DNA of 38,046 nt from contig MPUH01000728.1 of the NCBI GenBank assembly GCA_001970955.1, forward strand, positions 1 through 38,046. The letters are read 5' to 3'. A program made the position numbers and the translations under genes. The stretch comes from Stentor coeruleus (lineage: Eukaryota > Ciliophora > Heterotrichea > Heterotrichida > Stentoridae). Shown here in pieces: positions 1 through 8,481 of the stretch; position 1 is the stretch's first letter, and each line of letters opens with the position of its first letter. The notes beneath the pieces are model-generated. The model made no database searches and was not told where the DNA came from. It saw nothing but the letters and a program-made list of their open reading frames with translations.

Positions 1-173
1 CATTTCCTCAGTACTCTATTCAAACATTCCAATATGTAATATATTGGCCATCCGCACCTGGGAATTATGTCACTCAAGTAACTTTAGGTGGTATTAATGT
101 TCCTGCTAGTATGGATGCTTGTTGGATAATCTCATATTCTTTGACTGCTGGAATGAATCCTACTTCGAGTTAG
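1..173 (+). CDS. Secreted ML-like array protein, 3' part only (cut by window edge)
   Basis: Reading from base 3, the frame gives the last 56 residues of the array family, from the FPQYS motif through YWPSAPGNY to DACW and a short tail ending in a TAG stop. The 5' part lies outside the window. Its closest relative here is the gene at 3376-3825: both end with a GMN-type tail after the last beta strand, and their 3' flanks stay alignable for about 300 bp (174-480 against 3826-4110). This suggests a recent duplication, and that the array continues to the left. Function is as for the other array members: probably a small secreted lipid-binding protein, by inference only. Confidence 0.85.
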   Translation, partial: FPQYSIQTFQYVIYWPSAPGNYVTQVTLGGINVPASMDACWIISYSLTAGMNPTSS

Positions 174-529
174 TTTAAATAGGTTATCTAGTTTACTATT
201 TTAGAAAGTGAAAGTTAGAATTAAAGTTGATAATGATGTGATTTATAGAAGATAAGCCGATAGGCTAGCTTAGATAAAACGCTTTGTTAGGGATTTATGC
301 ATTTTATTAATAATTTGATAAAAGATATGGCATTTTTATATTAGTAAATAATATGGGTATAAATTTAATAATAGGATAGTAAATATTTCTAGCATGAACA
401 GGGATTAGATTTTTTTTCCTGAGATTATAATAAGTTATGCTTATTAATATATTCAAAATTATTACAATAATGATTCGATAAGTAAGCTATATTTAAAAAA
501 AATTTAGATTAGCCCGATTAAATCTAGGG

Positions 530-601
530 ATGCCCTCAAATATTAATGCTTGCTGAATTATCTTTTATCTTATAGAAAGGATGCTAAAATTTTCTGTTTA
601 A
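530..601 (+). pseudogene. Relic 3' end of an array gene with TGA at the conserved Trp
   Basis: The frame starting at the ATG reads MPSNINAC, then TGA, then IIFYLIERM and a TAA. This matches the C-terminal block of the array family (PPSINACW..SY..), with the invariant TGG of the ACW motif replaced by TGA. At nucleotide level it is closest to the end of the gene at 10527-10979, sharing the ATGCCC start of the block and the TTATAGAAAG stretch. No matching upstream coding part remains, so this is a truncated fragment. It shows that the 10527-type lineage once also existed at this end of the array. Confidence 0.6.
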
Positions 602-1092
602 TTAATTTTGTTCCTCAACGGAGATTACTATGATAATAATTTTTTAAGATAAGAATAAAAATATAATACCAGCAAGATTGTAGATTTTTATAGAAGTATA
701 AGGAAAATAATTTTTTGTTGTAGGTTTATAAAAGTTTATTTAAATTTATCTAAATATACTCTAAATATTATCCATATTCTTAATCATATAAACTATTTGT
801 ATTATTTATTATTATCTCTTAGTGATTATAATCTTTGTAGTTTTATTTTATATAGTTAATAAGAAAAATATCTCAGTTATGATATAAAAAAATTTACCTT
901 AAGATACAACATATAAAACTTTGGAACTTAATATTGTATTTGCAAAATATTTTACTTCATAATATTTTATAAAAGAAGATTTATTAAGTTTCCTTTAGAA
1001 TTAGAGATCATTTTTAAAGGGAATTTAATCAAGTGTCTTTATTTATCAACACTTATTTTATATAAAATTCTCTTTTCCAAATCTTTTAAAAA

Positions 1093-1108
1093 TTGGTGAA
1101 AAATATAA
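1093..1108 (+). promoter_or_regulatory. Start-proximal array motif TTGGTGAAAAATATAA
   Basis: The 16-nt core abuts the ATG of the gene at 1109, preceded by an A/T run (TTTTAAAAA). The same block recurs in front of nine of the ten complete array genes while the DNA further upstream differs between subgroups. It may be a core promoter, initiator or translation-context element; the sequence cannot tell which. Confidence 0.7.
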
Positions 1109-1543
1109 ATGAAAGTTTTTATAGTTGCAATGCTTTTGTTATCCTTGGTTTCTGCCTCAGTTCAGTTATCAAACCTCAAAACTCAAGCTGGAGTGAATTG
1201 TGAAAACACAGGCAATATAATGATAAATGAATTTGTTGTAGAACCTTGGCCTCCTGTAGCATCAACAAATTCTGCTATTACAATAGAAGTTGTAATAAAT
1301 AAGCCAGGCATTGGTGTTGGGACAATTACTTATGGAACTTTGAATAAACTCCAACAGTGGTCATATCAATATCAGGTAATTAATGAAGCATTTCCTGAGT
1401 ATTCTATTCAAACATTCCAATATGTGATTTATTGGCCAAGTGAACCTGGAAACTATATTCTTCAAACAACTATAGGAGGTCTTAATAAACCTCCTAGTAT
1501 TAATGCTTGCTGGGTAATTTCTTATACTCTTCAAAAGAATTAA
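1109..1543 (+). CDS. Secreted ML-like array protein
   Basis: The product has 144 residues. Residues 1-16 form a signal peptide (MKVFIVAM, a Leu/Val core, then SASV), so the mature protein is about 127 residues and probably secreted or vesicular. Family landmarks are NLKTQ (22-26), C31, EPWPP (45-49), ITYGTLN (73-79), WSYQYQ (84-89), FQYVIYWP (103-110), PGNY (113-116) and INACW (131-135). C31 and C134 are the only cysteines after the signal peptide and could form the bond joining first and last strands, as in NPC2. Size, all-beta look and a PxPP motif after the first cysteine suggest an ML lipid-recognition domain, but no diagnostic residue proves it. The start is fixed by the upstream motif and the signal peptide. 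The sister gene is at 2071. Confidence 0.9.
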   Translation: MKVFIVAMLLLSLVSASVQLSNLKTQAGVNCENTGNIMINEFVVEPWPPVASTNSAITIEVVINKPGIGVGTITYGTLNKLQQWSYQYQVINEAFPEYSIQTFQYVIYWPSEPGNYILQTTIGGLNKPPSINACWVISYTLQKN

Positions 1544-2070
1544 GTATAACTTCCAATTAGTTTAATTTTTTATAGAAATTTGAAGTTTAGGATGGAAAAT
1601 GATTAGAAATTTATAAAATATAAGTTATAGGCTAATTAAGATCAAAAATATTAAAGTTAGAGATTTTGTATTTTATTAAAATTAGGAGAAAATAAGTTTT
1701 TATGTGTAATTAAATAATGATAGGAATAAATTGTAATGATAATAAGATAGTGGCAGTTTATAGAAATATGATTTAAGAAAAAAATGACTTCTTTATATAA
1801 TTAATAAAAAATAAACATCTTAGTTATGATATAAAACAAATTTACCCTAAGATACAACATACAAAACTTTAATACTCATCTTGTATCCAATATCATTTTC
1901 TTCTTTACATAAAATTATTTATACACAAATGAAACTTCTAAACACTTAATTCAAATCTTTACATAAAAAATTACTTAACTATCTTTTTTTTAACCTAACA
2001 CATTTATCTAATATAAAATTCAGCCGAAATTTTTTTTCTGAAATCTTTTAAAAATTGGTGAAAAATATAA
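1544..2070. other. Array spacer
   Basis: No gene is seen. The first ~200 bp are C-poor and start with the AATTAGTTTAATTT block (1555-1568). They align with 2517-2700 after the next gene. The last ~200 bp are G-poor and lead into the start-proximal motif. Confidence 0.7.
2055..2070 (+). promoter_or_regulatory. Start-proximal array motif
   Basis: An exact copy of the 16-nt core TTGGTGAAAAATATAA directly before the ATG at 2071, with the same preceding CTTTTAAAAA as in the 1109 copy. Confidence 0.7.
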
Positions 2071-2499
2071 ATGAAAGTTTTTATAGTTGTAGTGTTTTTG
2101 TTATCCTTAGTTTCTGCCTCAGTTCAGTTATCAAATCTTAAAACTCAAACTGGAGTGAACTGTGAAAACACAGGTTATATAACAATAAATGAAGTAGATA
2201 TAGAGCCTTGGACTCCTGTAGCATCAACAAGTTCAATTATCACAATACAAGCTATGTTCAATAAGCCGAATATTGGTGTCGGGACAATTACTTATGGAAC
2301 TTTGAATAGACTTCAACAGTGGTCATATGAATATCAGGTAATTAATGGAACATTTCCTGAGTACTCTATTCAAACATTCCAATATGTGATTTATTGGCCA
2401 AGTAAACCTGGGAACTATATTCTTCAAATAACTTTAGGAGGTCTTAACAACCCACCTAGTATCAATGCTTGCTGGGTAACCTCTTATACTATTCAATAG
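2071..2499 (+). CDS. Secreted ML-like array protein
   Basis: The product has 142 residues and is the closest paralogue of the gene at 1109; they share the unusual SVQLSNLKTQ mature N-terminus and the NCENTG stretch. The signal peptide is MKVFIVVVFLLSLVSA. The PWPP motif reads PWTP here. The two family cysteines, the WSYEYQ block, YWPSKPGNY and INACW are all kept. The gene ends in TAG and is followed 17 bp later by AATTAGTTTAGTTT. Both flanks are paralogous to those of the 1109 gene, so the whole ~960-bp unit was duplicated in tandem. Possible secreted lipid-binding role, inferred from family shape only. Confidence 0.9.
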   Translation: MKVFIVVVFLLSLVSASVQLSNLKTQTGVNCENTGYITINEVDIEPWTPVASTSSIITIQAMFNKPNIGVGTITYGTLNRLQQWSYEYQVINGTFPEYSIQTFQYVIYWPSKPGNYILQITLGGLNNPPSINACWVTSYTIQ

Positions 2500-3375
2500 A
2501 ATTGAATATAACCTCCAATTAGTTTAGTTTTTTTATAGAAATTTGAAGTTTAGGATGGATAATGATTAGAAATTTATAAAATATTAATTATAGAACTAGT
2601 TAACATAAAAAATAATAAAGTTAGAGATTTTGTATTTTATTAAAATTATGAGAAAATAAGTTTTTATGTGTAATTAAATAATGATATATATAAAGTGTAA
2701 TGAAATAAGATTAGTAATGATTTATAGCAATATGATTTAAGAATAAAAATGACTTGTGCATATTATGATTATAAAATGTCAAAACTATGATTTAATAAAG
2801 CTATCTTACTGCTAATAAAAATAAAATTATTTTAGCAAAGTTTCATACATAATAAAAACTAAAAATAATACACTAAAAGTATCATATATTAGTTTGGCTT
2901 AATACAATATAAAGTTTTTAAGGAAAATGGTAATTAGGTGAAATTTTTTTTTATGTAATTTTATGTTATAAATGGAGTTTTTTACATAAAAAATGGATAA
3001 ATATATTCTAATAAGTTGTTTTTTAGTTCAGCTTCAATTTTTTACTATATTGATAGCAGTATTTTATTATTTTAAACATTTCTTAGATTTATTATTATGA
3101 TTTCCATTTATATAATATCTACCTCTAAATAATCAAACAAAAACCCAATTTTCTAATCATTTATCAATACCAGTCACTTATATTTATTCAAAATCATCTT
3201 CTTCTTTTCACAAAACCAATTATTTAATAATCAAAAAAATTTAGCTTTTCAATTCAAAATTTTGTATAAAAAAATAATGATCAAAGCTTCATTTTAATAT
3301 ATTTCGTTTATTTTATGTAAAAATAAGCCGAAATTTATATTTTTCTAAACTTTTTAAAATTGGCGAAAAATATAA
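2500..3375. other. Long array spacer without genes
   Basis: AT-rich and non-coding on both strands as far as I can read. The left part aligns with the 3' flank of the 1109 gene up to about 2720; the rest has no close copy in the window. The right third is G-poor, as in other 5' flanks. Confidence 0.65.
3360..3375 (+). promoter_or_regulatory. Start-proximal array motif, one-base variant
   Basis: TTGGCGAAAAATATAA, with C in place of the usual T at the fifth base, directly before the ATG at 3376. Confidence 0.65.
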
Positions 3376-3825
3376 ATGAAAGTTTTAGTCGTAGCCCTTA
3401 TGCTATCTTTGATCTCTGCTCTAGATCAAGTATCCAATCTCAAAACTCAAGTTGGGGAGGCTTGTGATAGTACAGGCTATGTAACAATACTTGAATTCGA
3501 TGTAGAACCTTGGATCCCTGTTGCATCAACAAGTTCTTTTATCACAATACAAGCAACAATCAATGAACCAAATATAGGTGTTGGAACAATTTCTTTTGGA
3601 ACTGTAAATAAACTTCAACAGTGGACATATGAATATTCACCAGTTAATCAAAAATTTGCTCAGTACTCTGAGCAAACATTCCAATCCGTATTATATTGGC
3701 CAACTGCACCTGGGAATTATGTTACTCAAGTAACTATAGGAGGTATTGATATTCCTGCTAGTATTAATGCCTGCTGGACTTTCTCTTTTTCATTGGGAAC
3801 TGGAATGAATATTACTTTCGATTAG
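3376..3825 (+). CDS. Secreted ML-like array protein with C-terminal tail
   Basis: The product has 149 residues. The signal peptide MKVLVVALMLSLISA is one residue shorter than in most copies. The mature protein begins LDQVSNLKTQVG and keeps both family cysteines, WTYEYS, YWPTAPGNY and INACW. The PWPP motif reads PWIP. After the last predicted strand it carries an eight-residue tail (GTGMNITFD type), shared only with the copy cut at the window's left edge, and the two also share their 3' flank. The start is set by the adjacent motif and signal peptide. Role as for the family: probably secreted, possibly lipid-binding. Confidence 0.9.
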   Translation: MKVLVVALMLSLISALDQVSNLKTQVGEACDSTGYVTILEFDVEPWIPVASTSSFITIQATINEPNIGVGTISFGTVNKLQQWTYEYSPVNQKFAQYSEQTFQSVLYWPTAPGNYVTQVTIGGIDIPASINACWTFSFSLGTGMNITFD

Positions 3826-4336
3826 TTTAAATAGGTTATCTAGTTTACTTTTTAGAAAGTAAAAGTTAGTATTAGAATTGATAATGATTATGAATTTATA
3901 GAAGATAAGGTCATAGGTTAGATAAGATAGAAACAGCTTGTTAGAGATTTATGCATTTTATTAAAAATTTGGAGGCATTTTTACATTAACAAATAATATG
4001 ATATAAAATATAATAATAAGATTGTGAAGATTTCTAATAGTAAGAGGTGTTAGGTTTTTTTATGAGATTATAATAAGTATGTTTATATGAATACAGAAAT
4101 ATTATAATGATGACTTAATTAAGTAAAATCTTACATTACAAAAAAGCTAAAAATTACCCCATAATCTAAATACAAAGTCTAGTATTACTAAGAATAATTT
4201 CATACTATAGTTTTTAATGTAATGTTTTGAATACTTAGAAGACCATTTAATGGAGGGGTGAAATCTTATATAACACAAGAAGGTAATCTTCAAATCCTTT
4301 TTTCTAGATATTTTTTAAAATTGGTGAAAAATATAA
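3826..4336. other. Array spacer
   Basis: No gene is seen. Positions 3826-4110 match 174-480. From about 4210 the sequence (TTTTGAATACTTAGA and what follows) matches 6140-6230 upstream of the gene at 6289, marking one edge of a two-gene duplication. Confidence 0.65.
4321..4336 (+). promoter_or_regulatory. Start-proximal array motif
   Basis: Exact 16-nt core before the ATG at 4337. The preceding CAAATCCTTTTTTCTAGATA stretch is shared with the copies at 5048, 6289 and 6842, defining a promoter subgroup. Confidence 0.7.
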
Positions 4337-4768
4337 ATGAAAGTTTATGTAGTAGCATTCCTTATGCTATCCCTGGTATCTGCTTCAAATCAATATTCAA
4401 ATCTCAAAACTCAAGTTGGGGAAAGCTGTGTAAGTTTAGACAATATAGAAATATTAATTTTTGATGTAAACCCTTGGCCTCCTAGTACATTTACAAGCTC
4501 TTTTACTAACATAGTTTTTGCAATAAATCAACCAAATACCTCAGTCGGGATAATCGCTTATGCAATTGTGAATAACCTTCAACAATGGACATATCAATAT
4601 CAAGTAGTTAATCAAATATTTCCTCAATACGCTGTAGAAAATCTCGAATATATATTACTTTGGCCAAATGTAACTGGGAATTATGTCGCTCAGATAACTT
4701 TTCAAAGTATTAATTCTCCCCCGAATATTAATGCTTGTTGGGCATTCTCCTTTTCTATAGGACCGTAA
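4337..4768 (+). CDS. Secreted ML-like array protein
   Basis: The product has 143 residues. It has the signal peptide MKVYVVAFLMLSLVSA, then SNQYSNLKTQVGESC. The region after the first cysteine is more hydrophobic than in the sisters (NIEILIFDVNPWPP). Two N-glycosylation sequons are visible, NTS and NVT, the second just before GNY. It keeps WTYQYQ, the W-P pair before GNY, and INACW. It pairs with the gene at 6289: both have shared upstream DNA and are followed closely by a 5048/6842-type gene. Family role is inferred only. Confidence 0.9.
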   Translation: MKVYVVAFLMLSLVSASNQYSNLKTQVGESCVSLDNIEILIFDVNPWPPSTFTSSFTNIVFAINQPNTSVGIIAYAIVNNLQQWTYQYQVVNQIFPQYAVENLEYILLWPNVTGNYVAQITFQSINSPPNINACWAFSFSIGP

Positions 4769-5047
4769 TTAGATTTAACTTTAATTAGTTTAGTTTAGAA
4801 AAACCAAGTTTTGATTTTAGGTTGGGTAAGAATTACAACTTTTTTTAGTACAAAAGAAATCTAATCATGTGATTTTTTTTCAAAAAGCTCATCAATTTAT
4901 ATTTATTCCCTAAAGCATAATTTTTAATTAACATAAATTATATTTTAGACTTCTTTTTAAGCTTCTTTTAAGCTTATTCTCAATGGTTTTATAAAAAAGT
5001 TCAAATCCTTTTCTCTAGATATTTTTCAAAATTGGTGAAAAATATAA
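4769..5047. other. Short array spacer with 3' and 5' motifs
   Basis: The spacer starts with AATTAGTTTAGTTT at 4783-4796 and ends with the subgroup upstream stretch and the start-proximal motif. Nothing else is seen. Confidence 0.6.
5032..5047 (+). promoter_or_regulatory. Start-proximal array motif
   Basis: Exact 16-nt core before the ATG at 5048, with the same CTCTAGATA stretch 15-25 bp further up as at 6842. Confidence 0.7.
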
Positions 5048-5467
5048 ATGAAAGTTTATGTTGTAGTAGTTCTTATGCTATCCATGATATCTGCTTCAAA
5101 TCTGAAAACTCAAGTTGGGGAAAGTTGTGCAAGTTCAGGCAATATAGATATAATATCTTTTGATGTAAGCCCTTGGCCTCCTAGTCTATCAGCACAAGCA
5201 ACTATTACTACAGAAATAAAAATAATTCAACCAAATATCTCAATTGGGTTAATCACTTATGGAACTATGAACCAATATCATTCATGGTCATATAATTATC
5301 AGCCTGTTTACCAACCTTATCCTCAATACTCTTTTCAAGCGTTCCAATATTTATTTCAATTTCCAAATACTACTGGGAATTACATCACTCAGGTAGTTTT
5401 TGAAAATGCTAGTAATCCCCCAATTATCAATGCTTGTTGGTCATTTATCTATACTATAGTGGTATAA
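5048..5467 (+). CDS. Secreted ML-like array protein, short N-terminus
   Basis: The product has 139 residues. The signal peptide MKVYVVVVLMLSMISA is followed directly by SNLKTQVGESC; the DQY/NQY residues seen in most copies are absent, as in the gene at 6289. The central motif is changed from LQQW to YHSWSYNYQ, and the YWP motif to FQFPNTTGNY. Both changes recur in the gene at 6842 (YHTWSYQYQ, EYPNTVGNY), its closest paralogue. Sequons NIS and NTT are present. The ACW block reads INACWSF. The 3' flank to about 5840 aligns with 7300-7900 after the 6842 gene. This marks a second subfamily inside the array. Confidence 0.9.
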   Translation: MKVYVVVVLMLSMISASNLKTQVGESCASSGNIDIISFDVSPWPPSLSAQATITTEIKIIQPNISIGLITYGTMNQYHSWSYNYQPVYQPYPQYSFQAFQYLFQFPNTTGNYITQVVFENASNPPIINACWSFIYTIVV

Positions 5468-6288
5468 TTAGACTTTTAGTTTAGTTTTAAAGTAAAGGCA
5501 ATTTTTTAATATTATCCAATTAATTGTACTGTTATTTTATTGATTCCTACTCTAAACACTCAAACTACCTCTTATCTGATCAGTTTTAGTTGTTTATTCT
5601 ATTTGAATTTATATATTTTTTTGTAAGATTTCATATAAACTTAAATCTATATTTTCACCTCATCTTCATGAAGAGCAATAATAGCCCAATAATTTTCTAT
5701 CACAATTTTAGGCTATTGAATATATCTTGGGAGGTTTAGGCAATTTGAGTAATAAATTAAACTTTAGAAGTTAACTCTTTGGTTTAAAAATCTATGTTTT
5801 GTATGGCTTGATATTGCATAACATCAAAAAAAGTAAAAGTTATGCTTATAAAATAAATGCTAGAGTGCAAACTCAATACTGATATTTGAGTATATAATTG
5901 CAAGAAAAAATGAATTAAAAATAGTAGTTAATTTGTATATTTTATATTCACCTAAGAGTTTTTATAACAAAATTCCAAAATTTTCCATATTTTAAATTTT
6001 AATTATTTGGCTTATGTCCATAAAATTTCCTAATATTTCTCCAAGGATATCAATGTCTGAGTTCTGCCTTAATGAATTTGGCCATAAAACAACACTAAAA
6101 TTCTAATTTTAATCTAATAATTGCTAAGAATAATACTATATTTTTAATCTAATGCTTTGAATACTTAGCTAGAAAGTCATTTAATTGAGGGATGAAGTCT
6201 TATATAAAGCAAAAGACAATCTTCAATTATTTATAAAAAAGTTAAAATCCTTTTCTCTAATATTTTCCAAAATTGGTGAGAAATATAA
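5468..6288. other. Array spacer, duplicated part and unique part
   Basis: About 5480-5840 is paralogous to 7300-7900 (shared landmarks: AATAATAGCC, TTTTAGGCT, GATATTGCATAACATC). About 6120-6288 is paralogous to 4210-4336. The middle has no close copy. No gene on either strand is convincing. Confidence 0.65.
6273..6288 (+). promoter_or_regulatory. Start-proximal array motif, one-base variant
   Basis: TTGGTGAGAAATATAA, with G replacing one A, directly before the ATG at 6289. Confidence 0.65.
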
Positions 6289-6705
6289 ATGAAAGTTTAT
6301 ATAATAGCAATCTTTATGCTATCCCTGGCATCTGCTTCAAATCTCAAAACTCAAGTTGGGCAAAACTGTCAAAGTACAGGAAGTATAACGATAAATGATT
6401 TTGATGTTGGACCTTGGCCTCCTGCTGCAAATATAAGTTCTTTTGTTACCGTAGTGTTTACAGTAAATCAGCCAAATACCACAATCGGAGTAGTCACTTA
6501 TGGAACTTTGAATAAATATCAACAATGGACATTTCAATATCAAATGGTTAATCAAATGTATTTACAAAATTCTTTTGAAACTCTCCAATATATATTACTT
6601 TGGCCAAATATAGCTGGGAACTACATCACTCAGGTTACTTTTGGAAGCCTTAATGCTCCCCCGAAAATTAATGCTTGTTGGGTGTTCTCCTATACTATAG
6701 GATAG
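6289..6705 (+). CDS. Secreted ML-like array protein
   Basis: The product has 138 residues. The signal peptide MKVYIIAIFMLSLASA is followed by SNLKTQVGQNC. The first-strand region is SITINDFDVGPWPP. The middle keeps YGTLNKYQQWTFQYQ, and the later strands keep LLWPNIAGNY and INACW. Sequons NIS and NTT are present. It is the counterpart of the gene at 4337 in the duplicated two-gene segment, and lies only 136 bp before the next gene at 6842. Stop is TAG. Family assignment is solid from alignment with ten siblings; the lipid-binding role is inference. Confidence 0.9.
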   Translation: MKVYIIAIFMLSLASASNLKTQVGQNCQSTGSITINDFDVGPWPPAANISSFVTVVFTVNQPNTTIGVVTYGTLNKYQQWTFQYQMVNQMYLQNSFETLQYILLWPNIAGNYITQVTFGSLNAPPKINACWVFSYTIG

Positions 6706-6825
6706 TAGTTAATTTTAGCGTTTAATTAGTTTATTTTTTTTTAGAAAGAACAAGTTTATTTTAGGTTAGGACTTTTTTAGTGGTTTTATAAACAAGTTCA
6801 AATCCTTTCTCTAGATACTTCAAAA

Positions 6826-6841
6826 TTGGTGAAAAATATAA
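6826..6841 (+). promoter_or_regulatory. Start-proximal array motif
   Basis: Exact 16-nt core before the ATG at 6842. The whole spacer to the previous gene is 136 bp, so it must hold the 3' end of one gene and the promoter of the next. Confidence 0.7.
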
Positions 6842-7273
6842 ATGAAAGTTTATATAGTATCAATCCTTTTACTATCCTTGGCATCTGCTTTAGATCAATA
6901 TTCAAATCTCAAAACTCAAGTTGGGATTAACTGTGCAAGTATAAGCTATGCGGATGTGGTTGCTTTTGATGTAACCCCTTGGCCTCCTGCTATATCAACA
7001 AGTGCAATTATTACTATTAAAATAGTAATGGGTCTGCCAAATGCCTCAGTCGGGGTAATCACTTATGGAACTATGGATCAATATCATACATGGTCATATC
7101 AATATCAGATTATTGATGTATATTTTCCTCAGAACTCTACTCAAGAGTTCCAATATGTATTTGAATATCCAAATACTGTTGGGAATTATATCACTCAGGT
7201 AGTTATAGGAAGTACGGATATCCCCCCAATTATCAATTCTTGTTGGTCATTCGCTTATTCTATAGGGGCATAA
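6842..7273 (+). CDS. Secreted ML-like array protein, YHTW subfamily
   Basis: The product has 143 residues. The signal peptide MKVYIVSILLLSLASA precedes LDQYSNLKTQVGINC. It shares YH-T/S-W-SY-Y-Q and the loss of the YWP tryptophan (EYPNTVGNY) with the gene at 5048, its duplicate. The otherwise constant INACW reads INSCW. Sequons NAS and NST are present. The two family cysteines are retained. The 3' flank contains AATTAGTTTAGTTTT (7289-7303) and then runs into an assembly-damaged spacer. Probably secreted; lipid-binding is inferred from family shape. Confidence 0.9.
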   Translation: MKVYIVSILLLSLASALDQYSNLKTQVGINCASISYADVVAFDVTPWPPAISTSAIITIKIVMGLPNASVGVITYGTMDQYHTWSYQYQIIDVYFPQNSTQEFQYVFEYPNTVGNYITQVVIGSTDIPPIINSCWSFAYSIGA

Positions 7274-7362
7274 TTAGACTTTTAGTTTAATTAGTTTAGT
7301 TTTAAAGTAAAGGCAAGTTTATGATTTAGGTTGGGTAAGGATTATTATTTTCTAATTAGACG

Positions 7363-7481
7363 CACTGTTTTCTAATTGACACATACACAAAATACTTAAA
7401 TTTTCTCTTAAGCTTATTTAANCACTGTTTTCTAATTGACACATACACAAAATACTTAAATTTTCTCTTAAGCTTATTTAA
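7363..7481. repeat. 59-bp direct duplication across N at 7422 (assembly join)
   Basis: Positions 7363-7421 and 7423-7481 are identical, separated by one N. A perfect repeat ending exactly at an N is best explained by two overlapping contigs placed side by side without merging. Confidence 0.85.
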
Positions 7482-7798
7482 TCAGATTTAACTTTTATTC
7501 TATTCGAATTTATGGGTATTTTTTTGTTATGAGATTTATGTGAATTTAAATCTATACTTCTACCTGGACTTCATGTGAGAAATAATAGCCAAAGCAGGTA
7601 ATTTTTTTCTCGCGATTTTAGGCTTTGAGTATGTCTTGANATCAGATTTAACTTTTATTCTATTCGAATTTATGGGTATTTTTTTGTTATGAGATTTATG
7701 TGAACTTAAATCTATACTTCTACCTGGACTTCATGTGAGAAATAATAGCCAAAGCAGGTAATTTTTTTCTCGCGATTTTAGGCTTTGAGTATGTCTTG
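7481..7798. repeat. 158-bp direct duplication across N at 7640 (assembly join)
   Basis: Positions 7481-7638 and 7641-7798 match apart from about one substitution (GAATTTAAA against GAACTTAAA). The piece between the two Ns (7423-7639) is therefore wholly redundant with its neighbours, as expected of a bridging contig. Confidence 0.85.
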
Positions 7799-8037
7799 GG
7801 AAGCTTAGACAACTTGAGTAATGAATTTAAAATCTAAAGTTAACTCTTGATTTAAAAATCAATATTTTGTGTGACTTGATATTACATAACATCAAAAAAA
7901 GTACTATTTAAATCTTCACTCCCTAAAACATAATTTTTTAATTCTAAATTAGCATAAACAGTATGTCAAGTTTTCTTTAAGTTTATTCTTATTTTTTATA
8001 AAAAAGCCTAAACCTCTTCCCTTAATTCTTATAGAAA

Positions 8038-8052
8038 TTGGTGAATATAAAA
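8038..8052 (+). promoter_or_regulatory. Start-proximal array motif, shortened
   Basis: TTGGTGAATATAAAA, one base shorter than the usual core with the A-run rearranged, directly before the ATG at 8053. It shows that the true start is 8053 rather than the in-frame TTG at 8038. Confidence 0.6.
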
Positions 8053-8481
8053 ATGAAAGTTTATGTAATAACAATTCTTACGCTATTACTAGTTTCTGCT
8101 TTAGATCAATATTCAAATCTCAAAACTCAAGTTGGGCAAAGCTGTGCAACTACAGATTATATGACAATAACTAATTTTGATGTTGAGCCTTGGCCGGTTG
8201 TGTTTACAACAACCTCTGTAATTACATTAGCAGTCTTTGTAAATCAGCCAGGCATTGGAATTGGGGAAATCACTTATGGAATTTTGAAAAATCAAGTATG
8301 GACATATCAGAGTCAGGAAATTAATTCGATGTTCCCGCAAAACACTACGGAAGTATTCCAATATATAATGGATTGGCCTTCAGAACCTGGAAACTATGCC
8401 ATTCAGGCAATTGTTGAAGGTATGGACGTACCTCCAACTATCTATGCTTGCTGGATATTCATCTTTTCTAGGTCAGTATAG
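8053..8481 (+). CDS. Secreted ML-like array protein
   Basis: The product has 142 residues from the ATG that gives the family's MKVY start. The signal peptide is MKVYVITILTLLLVSA, then LDQYSNLKTQVGQSC. The loop before the central Trp is two residues shorter (LKNQVWTYQ instead of LNKLQQWTYQ). The second half keeps FQYIMDWPSEPGNY, but the INACW block reads IYACW. One NTT sequon is present. It is more diverged than the 1109-3376 group and has no close twin in the window. AATTAGTTTATTTT follows at 8497-8510. Confidence 0.88.
   Translation: MKVYVITILTLLLVSALDQYSNLKTQVGQSCATTDYMTITNFDVEPWPVVFTTTSVITLAVFVNQPGIGIGEITYGILKNQVWTYQSQEINSMFPQNTTEVFQYIMDWPSEPGNYAIQAIVEGMDVPPTIYACWIFIFSRSV

Larger units (their letters stand above)
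174..1108. other. Array spacer with one relic, otherwise non-coding
   Basis: The spacer is about 80% AT. The first 300 bp match the 3' flank of the gene at 3376. A short decayed array-gene fragment lies at 530-601 (own entry). The stretch 855-945 is paralogous to 1805-1890, so the upstream regions of the genes at 1109 and 2071 were duplicated together. I see no other gene. Confidence 0.7.
7274..8052. other. Array spacer containing two assembly joins
   Basis: Non-coding. It contains single Ns at 7422 and 7640, each flanked by a direct repeat (own entries), so the real spacer is probably about 220 bp shorter. About 7300-7900 matches 5480-5840. Confidence 0.7.

Noticed and set aside
4258-4464. 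Open frame of 68 codons starting at GTG before the array gene at 4337
   Set aside because: It overlaps a real gene in another frame and covers the upstream motif; no ATG start and no family features.
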